From: Prevotella sp.
GTDB taxonomy: Bacteria; Bacteroidota; Bacteroidia; Bacteroidales; Bacteroidaceae
NCBI GenBank assembly: GCA_003483565.1
Contig: DMYZ01000038.1
Span: 1-5,025 of the forward strand
Direction of reading: 5' to 3'
DNA length: 5,025 bases
The position numbers and the translations under genes are program-made. The notes beneath the pieces were generated by a model that saw only the letters and a list, made by a program, of their open reading frames with translations, searched no databases and was not told the DNA's origin. Below, piece after piece: positions 1-5,025 of this stretch (positions are counted from its first letter, which is position 1; each line of letters begins with the position of its first letter).

Positions 1-1642
1 AATTACTTGATATTTTCACTGGCCTGACAACATAAGCGACACTGGTCTTTTTACTCTCAGTCATACAGGCATGATAATTGGTGATTCCCCAGCCTTGCTT
101 AAAGCAATAAGGCTGATACGGAATATCGGTCACATCCTGTGTCGAGGCCCAGTAGTAACCATTTGTCGACAGATCCGAACTGAGATATTGTATTGTATCT
201 GACGCCGCACCGGTTGAGCCATTTAATTTGTAGGTATGGTAACCGGTATCAGGAATAAAGATCCAGTGAGTAGGATACTTTTTACTGGTCACCCTGTACC
301 CCCTCACCGTCGTCCGGGAGGAACTGGTCATTGTCGAGTCCTTCCATATATAATTTGCCGTATTGCAGAGATTCTGCCAGTCAGCAAGCGTTGGCATATA
401 ATTTTCATTACCCAGTACAGCCCTTACAGGGTCGTATGCGGTACGGGCGATACTGCTGTATCCGATATTCCCGGCCGTATAATAAGTTGGACCGACAGGA
501 TTGGAGGAGGTATAAGGTATTGTCTCTCCCCACATATAATATCCCCCTGCGTCTGCAGGAGTAGCAGCTCCCAGATTAGAGGCAGCCCAAAGTACACTAT
601 TTCCGGAAGCATCTGTCATTCCCATATCTACATATTGTATAGAATCGGCATCATAAGTATATGGACTGGCATCAGCCTTGGCTGTACTCGCAGAATCCCA
701 GGGCTGGATATTTACCGTATTAAACTGGATATTCAAACTCTTCATATCAAACTTGAAATCATAGTAATATCCCTTATGCAATGCTATTTTCTGGGATGCC
801 GTCTGGTTATAACCGTCAATATTGAAGAGAAAAGTTATCGTTTGTTCCTGATCGTTGGGGAAAACATAGAAATAGTCCTCACAACTGTCCACTTTGAAAT
901 TCAATGCGGCATGAACAGGATAAGTCTGCGTAAAAGTGGTATCCGAAAAATTACTCAATACTCCTGTACCGGCATTCAGATCTGCCTGAATGCCAAATCC
1001 CTTGCCATGAAAGGTCGTCGAATAGACATTGGCCTGATCAGCATAACCTTTATTTCGGATCGTTATGGCAAGAATGGCCTGGGCATGGTGCATCGTCAGA
1101 TTACAGATCGGATGATTTTCATCCAGAGGAAGATAGCTGCCGTCAGCAGCCATGGATGTTGACAAAGTCCAGGGTGCATACATCACGTCAGCAAGAGAGT
1201 CCACTTTCAAGTGTATTTTAGTTGGCGTAGTCACGTCGCTGCGATAAGGATAATAGCCGCATAACTTCTCCCCGTCAGCTATAAAATTTATACTCTTGGA
1301 CTGATCTTCCAACTGCCAGTATTGGTTATTATAAGTACTCTGCCGGTTTCCGACACTGACATACGGTGCATTGACCGGATTTTTTATAGAACCATCCGTA
1401 GTACTGGCAGCAGTAACCCCAATCTGAGAACCGTCGAGGAAGTAAGTCTGGTCCAGACGATTATTATGGATATAAGCCGCACGAGTCGGATTCTCGTTAT
1501 TGAGGATCGAGATATTTATTTTCAGTTTGCCGTCCTGCAGGTTCTCAGTATCTAAGTCATGATCTGAACATGAAACGAGTTGAGGCAGCACTGTCAGTAC
1601 TGCCAATAGCAAAAATCCAATATGATTTTTATTCCACGTCAT
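1..1642 (-). CDS. Fimbrillin-family lipoprotein with C-terminal FISUMP domain (3' end outside window)
   Basis: This frame stays open from the ATG at 1642 to the left edge, giving 547 visible residues. Residues 1-25 form a lipoprotein signal: basic start, hydrophobic LLLAVLTVL, lipobox L-V-S-C with Cys25. T53-R54-A55 sits where type V pilins are cut after an Arg. Residues of about 40-320 look like an Mfa/FimA fimbrillin domain, with F-L-D-G-S-Q-I-G-V, C-G-Y-Y-P-Y, M-H-H-A-Q-A-I-L and a final V-N-I-Q-P-W (Trp315). From about residue 336 a FISUMP-like domain (Fibrobacter major paralogous type) follows: Y-V-D-M-G-M, L-W-A-A-S-N-L-G-A (Trp352), Y-Y-M-W-G-E (Trp371), Y-Y-W-A-S-T (Trp498) and V-R-P-V-K near the edge. 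V-R-P-V normally lies close to the C-terminus, so probably only a few residues are missing. It starts 12 bases after the PqqD-like gene, so it is probably co-transcribed. It is likely a surface or tip fimbrial subunit; ligand unknown. Confidence 0.88.
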   Translation of the reverse strand, partial: MTWNKNHIGFLLLAVLTVLPQLVSCSDHDLDTENLQDGKLKINISILNNENPTRAAYIHNNRLDQTYFLDGSQIGVTAASTTDGSIKNPVNAPYVSVGNRQSTYNNQYWQLEDQSKSINFIADGEKLCGYYPYRSDVTTPTKIHLKVDSLADVMYAPWTLSTSMAADGSYLPLDENHPICNLTMHHAQAILAITIRNKGYADQANVYSTTFHGKGFGIQADLNAGTGVLSNFSDTTFTQTYPVHAALNFKVDSCEDYFYVFPNDQEQTITFLFNIDGYNQTASQKIALHKGYYYDFKFDMKSLNIQFNTVNIQPWDSASTAKADASPYTYDADSIQYVDMGMTDASGNSVLWAASNLGAATPADAGGYYMWGETIPYTSSNPVGPTYYTAGNIGYSSIARTAYDPVRAVLGNENYMPTLADWQNLCNTANYIWKDSTMTSSSRTTVRGYRVTSKKYPTHWIFIPDTGYHTYKLNGSTGAASDTIQYLSSDLSTNGYYWASTQDVTDIPYQPYCFKQGWGITNYHACMTESKKTSVAYVVRPVKISSN

Positions 1643-1654
1643 GTTCGAATTCGT

Positions 1655-1918
1655 TTAATCAATTATTTTAAGATCTTTAAGTTGCTTAATGAAATCGCAT
1701 GTATCTATGGTAATGGCCTCTTCATTTCCTTGGTACATTTCTTTCATCTTGTTGACAACAGCATCCTCATCTAACCCTCCTTCTATCAAATGAAGAATAT
1801 CGGCACTTGTATCATTGATACGAATGACCCTTTCAGGAATATCTGTATCAAAATTTTTGCATACACAGATCACATTATCAACAACTTTCTGTACTTGTAT
1901 CCTGTATTTCAGCTTCAT
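1655..1918 (-). CDS. PqqD-like RiPP leader-recognition protein
   Basis: This 87-residue protein has the length and pattern of the PqqD family, the small winged-helix RiPP recognition element that holds a precursor leader and presents it to a radical SAM/SPASM enzyme. Visible features are an N-terminal beta-type segment (M-K-L-K-Y-R-I-Q-V), the family-like I-R-I-N-D-T-S-A-D-I-L-H-L-I-E-G-G, a helical D-E-D-A-V-V-N-K-M-K-E-M-Y, and a C-terminal helix F-I-K-Q-L-K-D-L-K-I-I-D. The ATG at 1918 is kept as the start because the first beta segment would otherwise be lost. It lies inside the 3' end of the maturase gene, a 41-base overlap in another frame, which suggests translational coupling. There is no signal peptide, so it should act in the cytoplasm. 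Three cysteines (two in V-I-C-V-C and one in D-T-C-D) are of unknown meaning. The family call is from pattern, not a search. Confidence 0.78.
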   Translation of the reverse strand: MKLKYRIQVQKVVDNVICVCKNFDTDIPERVIRINDTSADILHLIEGGLDEDAVVNKMKEMYQGNEEAITIDTCDFIKQLKDLKIID

Positions 1919-3266
1919 TTTCTTCTGTATTTTTTAATGTATTCTGTTTATATTCTTCATAGGTGTTAAGCATCTGGCGCTTAATTTTATCTAAGCTCTC
2001 CTTTCTTCTCTCCGGAAAGCAAAGAGTAGATTCCTCACACACCTTTAAATTAATGCAGTCAGGATGACTTGGACATTCTCTGCACTCCGGGAAATCAGGT
2101 ACACGCTCCTTAAACTGGCAAAGAGATTCCTGATGAATAGTGTCGTTATATATTTCACCAACAAATCTGCTGTCTGTATAATGCTCACACTTACCCAGAT
2201 GTCCATCTGGAAGAATTACGTAGGAGATGCTACTATCTGACATACAACGGTTCATAAGCAAAGAACCAGATATTAAAGATCTTTCAGATAAACCATATTG
2301 CTGGATTTTTTCCTCTATTTTTTTCCTTTGTAAATATAATTCTGCATGATATTGATCACTCTCCTTTTTCTTTTGGAATCCTGCTAATTCAAACAAGGCA
2401 TGGGAATAGACTGTCAAATTTGAAGTATTATGAAACTCACGACCGAGTTCGTCTACAAGGTCACATAAATCTTCAGCATTAAATTTAGAGACATTAAGCC
2501 GTATACTGACCTTGATCCCAGCTTCCAACAAACGTCTGATATTTTTCATAACCGTATTAAACGGATTCAAATCATCCTTGTAAATATAAGATTTTGACCG
2601 GTTATAAATTTTACTTGTACCATCCAGAGTAATCTGAGCTTTTCGTATATTCCATTGCTTTATCGCTTTCTCTACATTCTCTTGATTAAAGAGATAACCA
2701 TTTGAAACAATACTGCATGTATATTTTATTGAATTACGGTCTAATATACTACAGATGGTATCCATTACTTCCGGATTATAAAGAGGCTCACCTCCAAACC
2801 ATCCTATATGGACATCTTTTCCCTTACTTTGGCGAATAATAAAATCTGCAGTAGCTATCGCTGTTTCATGAGACATATTTATAGTAGAACGTCCACGCTC
2901 AAAGCAATAATAACATCTTGCATTGCATTTTGTTGTCGTAAGAACTGTAAAACCATTAACCGATTGGCTTTTTCTTTCAAATAAACCAATCATCCCTTTT
3001 ATTTGACTTTCAAATTTTATATCATCAAAGTCTGCCGGTACCAAAAACCAGTTTTTAATTAAGAAATCTCGAATAGATTCATCCTTATTTATCTCATCGT
3101 CAGATAAACTTACCATTTCCCGAGTTAAGACATTATAGAGAAGTATATTATTTTCTATATTATATCTTACTACGAAATTCAAGTATCTATAAGATATATT
3201 TTCCTTATACGTCTGAATTTCTAGAACTTTATCTATGATTTTATTTTTTTTGTGAATTATATTCAT
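1878..3266 (-). CDS. Radical SAM/SPASM peptide maturase
   Basis: This 462-residue cytoplasmic enzyme most likely modifies a ribosomal peptide by radical chemistry. The radical SAM cluster motif C-N-A-R-C-Y-Y-C gives Cys114, Cys118 and Cys121 (CX3CX2C). The SAM-binding G-G-E-P follows at 158-161. The C-terminal SPASM domain has the seven expected cysteines: C341-X13-G-X4-C360, then C395-X2-C398-X5-C404-X5-C410, and C416, enough for two auxiliary 4Fe-4S clusters. An N-terminal region of about 85 residues (N-I-L-L-Y-N-V-L-T-R-E-M-V, then N-W-F-L-V-P) resembles the pre-core domain of other peptide maturases and may also contact a leader. The ATG at 3266 is chosen over a TTG at 3284, which would overlap the upstream lipoprotein stop; with ATG the gap is 7 bases. 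Neighbouring precursor and PqqD-like genes support a RiPP role. Thioether formation to cysteine is the likely reaction, but this is inference from the substrate's Cys content. Strongly A+T-rich. Confidence 0.9.
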   Translation of the reverse strand: MNIIHKKNKIIDKVLEIQTYKENISYRYLNFVVRYNIENNILLYNVLTREMVSLSDDEINKDESIRDFLIKNWFLVPADFDDIKFESQIKGMIGLFERKSQSVNGFTVLTTTKCNARCYYCFERGRSTINMSHETAIATADFIIRQSKGKDVHIGWFGGEPLYNPEVMDTICSILDRNSIKYTCSIVSNGYLFNQENVEKAIKQWNIRKAQITLDGTSKIYNRSKSYIYKDDLNPFNTVMKNIRRLLEAGIKVSIRLNVSKFNAEDLCDLVDELGREFHNTSNLTVYSHALFELAGFQKKKESDQYHAELYLQRKKIEEKIQQYGLSERSLISGSLLMNRCMSDSSISYVILPDGHLGKCEHYTDSRFVGEIYNDTIHQESLCQFKERVPDFPECRECPSHPDCINLKVCEESTLCFPERRKESLDKIKRQMLNTYEEYKQNTLKNTEENEAEIQDTSTESC

Positions 3267-3273
3267 AATCAAA

Positions 3274-4254
3274 TTAAAAAGCAACCGGATAACATGTAGA
3301 GCAGGTATCTTCCTCTTCCCAAGGATTCAAATTTAACTTCGGGGTCGTAACTAAAGCCATAGAAGGAAAATATATATCATTCACGGTATTTCGTTTCCAA
3401 TCTCCAGATGAACCCGTTTGAGCATCTCCATAATAGCAATTTCCATCTTTATCCCATATATAACATCCCAAAGTTCTATTACTTAAATCTACTTCCGGAA
3501 AATAAAAAAAACAGATGAATTTTTTTTGCGCTAAAATTAAACTAGGATTAGTTATTGTTAACATTACATGATCAGTAGAATCTGTAGAATAATAGGGCTG
3601 TCCATGAGCTCTGTCAAATAAATCATAATAACCTTGAGATGAAAAAGCTTTAGTTGGAGCGACCAATGCCATCTTAACGTAATAATTCTGAACAGGAACT
3701 ACGACACGAACACGTACTTCTGTACCTAACATTGTTAAGGATGTATGAAATATACCATCAGTATTATTTTGAACGACAGTATCAGATCCTAATATCCAAT
3801 ATTTTCCAACATGAATTTTACTATTAGTTTCACTTTGTTCAATAACTTTTTTACCATTCCACGGTATATTATCATATCGCCTGTTATAAAAATTATAAGG
3901 CAAATATAACGCATATATATTGCTCAATTTCGTCATCCATCCCTCAGCCCTCAAAGTTACAAGACTTACATAAGTACCAACAGGGATATTTGGTATAAAA
4001 GGAATCTGCGAACCATTTGATGTAAAAATTCCTATTGTATCACCATGTTCGAATGACATACTTGAAATGAGATTGCTGCCAATATCAGTAGCACGAGTGC
4101 CTTTTTCTTCATCACTATCGGTCAATAGGTTATTCTTTGGTTGCACTATATTAACAACACAAAAATCAACACTACTTTCATCTTCAGACAGATCTTTATG
4201 AGAAGTGCATGAAATCAAACAAAACAAACAAATAAATAACAGCAAAAATTTCAT
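3274..4254 (-). CDS. Fimbrillin-like lipoprotein with Cys-rich C-terminal tail
   Basis: This 326-residue protein is exported and lipidated: residues 1-16 are a short hydrophobic signal ending in lipobox L-I-S-C (Cys16). An acidic linker leads to G-T-R-A-T with Arg54, the position where type V pilins are cut after Arg. The body has fimbrillin hallmarks, such as F-E-H-G-D-T-I-G-I-F and the late L-N-L-N-P-W (Trp312) strand, so Mfa/FimA-like is the best family, though it is divergent. After Trp312 the chain does not stop as usual. It continues as E-E-E-D-T-C-S-T-C-Y-P-V-A-F, with Cys318 and Cys321. The D-T-C-S-T stretch resembles D-T-C-E-T in the small peptide encoded just upstream. It lies between the precursor and the maturase, so it may be a carrier, partner or second substrate; this is inference. 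It is A+T-rich, like the maturase and unlike the flanking fimbrillins. Confidence 0.8.
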   Translation of the reverse strand: MKFLLLFICLFCLISCTSHKDLSEDESSVDFCVVNIVQPKNNLLTDSDEEKGTRATDIGSNLISSMSFEHGDTIGIFTSNGSQIPFIPNIPVGTYVSLVTLRAEGWMTKLSNIYALYLPYNFYNRRYDNIPWNGKKVIEQSETNSKIHVGKYWILGSDTVVQNNTDGIFHTSLTMLGTEVRVRVVVPVQNYYVKMALVAPTKAFSSQGYYDLFDRAHGQPYYSTDSTDHVMLTITNPSLILAQKKFICFFYFPEVDLSNRTLGCYIWDKDGNCYYGDAQTGSSGDWKRNTVNDIYFPSMALVTTPKLNLNPWEEEDTCSTCYPVAF

Positions 4255-4270
4255 TTCTCAAATGTGTCAA

Positions 4271-4308
4271 ACTTAAAATAGGAAAAATAGCTATATAGCC
4301 ATTTTTCC
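4271..4308 (-). terminator. Near-perfect palindrome between precursor and lipoprotein genes, possible attenuator
   Basis: Positions 4281-4308 are a 28-base palindrome broken by one pair. On the minus strand the arms are GGAAAAATGGCTAT and ATAGCTATTTTTCC; the single difference is a G·U wobble in RNA. The stem can reach about 12 pairs with a TATA loop and is followed by TATTTTAAG, a broken T-rich tract. It begins 16 bases after the precursor stop and ends 26 bases before the lipoprotein ATG. A partial terminator here would give more precursor transcript than enzyme transcript, a common arrangement in RiPP operons. A protein-binding operator or RNA-stability hairpin are alternatives. Confidence 0.5.
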
Positions 4309-4324
4309 AAGAACCATAAAAATT

Positions 4325-4474
4325 TCAGTCTGTTTCACAAGTATCCGTTTTACAAGCATTAGTATACGTTGGACACGTAGGATTATTCATACTTGCAGTT
4401 CCGTCACCTGCAGTCATGAAATCTTCCATGATTACCTCTTTAAATTTTGGTGCATTGTATTTTTTCTTTTCCAT
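4325..4474 (-). CDS. Candidate RiPP precursor peptide, Cys/Thr-rich core
   Basis: This small gene encodes 49 residues. The ATG at 4474 is the first start after an in-frame TAA three codons upstream, and the TGA is at 4327-4325. The N-terminal half looks like a leader: basic M-E-K-K-K-Y-N-A-P-K-F-K-E-V, then acidic M-E-D-F-M-T-A-G-D-G. K-x-Y-x-x-P openings are, as I recall, frequent in short Bacteroidales peptides near radical SAM genes. The last 18 residues, P-T-C-P-T-Y-T-N-A-C-K-T-D-T-C-E-T-D, hold Cys34, Cys41 and Cys46 in three C-x-T-[Y/D] units. There is no hydrophobic signal peptide. The maturase and PqqD-like genes downstream make it a probable substrate, perhaps for Cys thioether crosslinks. 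Met16 follows an AGAGG-like sequence and is a possible alternative start giving 34 residues, but that would remove the basic leader. Cleavage after A-G or G-D-G near residue 23-25 is possible but unproven. Confidence 0.75.
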   Translation of the reverse strand: MEKKKYNAPKFKEVIMEDFMTAGDGTASMNNPTCPTYTNACKTDTCETD

Positions 4475-4535
4475 AAAATATTACGTTGCGCTCTCTTCTC
4501 CCCGGCAAAGAGCTATTTATTATTTTAGGACATAA

Positions 4536-4560
4536 GGGAGTATTCTTGCGAATAATGCCC
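4536..4560 (-). other. RNA hairpin after the upstream fimbrillin stop
   Basis: Read on the minus strand, this begins 7 bases after the TAA of the right-edge fimbrillin gene. TATTC and GAATA pair around a GCAA (GNRA) tetraloop, and outer GGG pairs with CCC across a small internal loop. No T-run follows, so it is a weak candidate for a classical terminator and could instead be an mRNA processing or stability element separating that gene from the small peptide gene. Confidence 0.4.
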
Positions 4561-4567
4561 GCATTAA

Positions 4568-5025
4568 TTATTTTAAATCCAATGAATCTGCTGTCTCTCG
4601 ATTCCACTCCGCTATTGCAAACGAGGACATGTGAAGAGTAACATCTCCAAGCTCCAAGGTTATCGTATAACAATGATTTGCCTCCAATACCTTCGGTTGT
4701 GTCGGACGATAGACATAGATATGCCACCAACAATTCTTAAAGTCCCATACCAGGACCTGAATAAAGCTGTTGCCTTGCCGAATGGTCTGTGGCGGCAGAA
4801 TACACTCCTGATAACTACTGTCACTGTCAGCAGGATGATACGTATAGATAAAATTAGAATCCTTGGCCTCCCCCGATATGGTGGTGACAGGAAACTTGAT
4901 ATAGTCTTCCGTATAACTTGAAGGCAGATTCTCTGCCCCAGGATAAGTAAAAAGATCATAATGAATGCTGTCACACACAGGACCGACCTTACACCATGTA
5001 AGGGAATCAATCTTGCCTTGCGTGA
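4568..5025 (-). CDS. Fimbrillin-family protein, C-terminal part (5' end outside window)
   Basis: The frame is open from the right edge to the TAA at 4570-4568, giving 151 visible residues of a longer protein. A GTG at 4978 could serve as a start in principle, but the frame continues upstream without a stop, so I treat the gene as truncated by the window. The visible part has the late beta-strand pattern of Mfa/FimA-like fimbrillins: F-I-Q-V-L-V-W-D-F, W-W-H-I-Y-V-Y, L-E-A-N-H-C-Y-T-I-T-L-E-L-G, then the closing F-A-I-A-E-W and a short polar tail. Unlike the next lipoprotein it has no Cys in its final segment. Its base composition is higher in G+C than the next two thousand bases. It may be a pilus structural or anchor subunit; N-terminal signals cannot be judged here. 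Confidence 0.7.
   Translation of the reverse strand, partial: TQGKIDSLTWCKVGPVCDSIHYDLFTYPGAENLPSSYTEDYIKFPVTTISGEAKDSNFIYTYHPADSDSSYQECILPPQTIRQGNSFIQVLVWDFKNCWWHIYVYRPTQPKVLEANHCYTITLELGDVTLHMSSFAIAEWNRETADSLDLK

Noticed and set aside
236..1162. Open frame of 308 codons on the plus strand
   Set aside because: It lies wholly antisense to the FISUMP fimbrillin gene, whose minus-strand translation shows a lipobox and clear family motifs. The plus-strand product is rich in Ile, Arg and Cys with no recognisable domain.
1655..1918. D-T-C-D in the PqqD-like protein as a third copy of the D-T-C motif
   Set aside because: It lacks the following x-T and lies in the middle of a folded domain, so chance is the simpler explanation.
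3267..3284. TTG at 3284 as the maturase start, adding six residues
   Set aside because: It would overlap the lipoprotein stop and uses a rare start, while an ATG lies at 3266 only 7 bases after that stop.
4268..4275. TAAGTTTG on the minus strand, an exact match to the Bacteroides -7 promoter element TAnnTTTG
   Set aside because: No TTTG-like -33 element lies about 20 bases upstream, where the palindrome sits, and a start here would leave only about 10 bases before the lipoprotein ATG. A single short match in A+T-rich DNA is weak.
4325..4474. Membership of the CXXX-repeat peptide family known from Bacteroidales
   Set aside because: That family has Cys at every fourth position over many repeats. 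Here there are only three Cys, spaced 7 and 5 apart, so I describe the tail without assigning it.
4440..4733. 97-codon minus-strand frame covering the start of the small peptide gene
   Set aside because: It runs out of frame through both the fimbrillin 3' end and the precursor leader. The precursor frame is better supported by its leader and Cys pattern.
4660..5010. 116-codon minus-strand frame overlapping the right-edge fimbrillin
   Set aside because: It is a shifted frame of the same stretch. The fimbrillin frame has the expected strand pattern and closing Trp, while this one gives an Arg/Ile-rich product without motifs.
1..5025. CRISPR arrays, tRNA or rRNA genes, insertion sequences
   Set aside because: I saw no direct repeat arrays, RNA-gene signatures, transposase-like frames or terminal inverted repeats at the cassette edges.

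Overview
The window reads as part of a fimbrial (type V pilus-like) locus from a Bacteroidales bacterium, probably a gut Bacteroides or relative. The support is a set of Mfa/FimA-like fimbrillin proteins with lipoprotein signal peptides, a FISUMP-type C-terminal domain, and short gene gaps with no strong Shine-Dalgarno sites. I cannot name the species from sequence alone.

All six genes I can support lie on the minus strand and read from the right edge to the left: (1) the 3' end of a fimbrillin-family gene entering at 5025 and stopping at 4568; (2) a 49-codon gene at 4474-4325 for a small peptide with a Cys/Thr-rich tail; (3) a fimbrillin-like lipoprotein at 4254-3274 that also ends in a short Cys/Thr tail; (4) a radical SAM/SPASM peptide maturase at 3266-1878; (5) a PqqD-like protein at 1918-1655, overlapping the maturase gene by 41 bases; (6) a large fimbrillin lipoprotein with a C-terminal FISUMP domain, starting at 1642 and running off the left edge. 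The first gap (93 bases) and the second (70 bases) each hold a hairpin. The remaining junctions are 7 bases, an overlap, and 12 bases, so genes 3 to 6 look like one transcription unit. There is no stretch over 300 bases without a gene.

The main result is a compact candidate RiPP (ribosomally made, post-translationally modified peptide) system inside a fimbrial operon. Precursor peptide, maturase and PqqD-like leader-binding partner are all present, and a surface lipoprotein sits between precursor and enzyme. The precursor ends in three C-x-T-[Y/D] units. The lipoprotein ends in D-T-C-S-T-C, echoing the D-T-C-E-T of the precursor. This suggests, as inference only, that the maturase might act on the small peptide, the pilin-like lipoprotein tail, or both, giving a chemically modified surface structure. 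No dedicated exporter, leader peptidase or immunity gene is visible here.

Base composition supports a cassette. Hand-counted 60-base blocks inside genes 3 and 4 are about 23-27% G+C, while blocks in the flanking fimbrillin genes are about 43-53%. The modification genes may have entered an older fimbrial operon.
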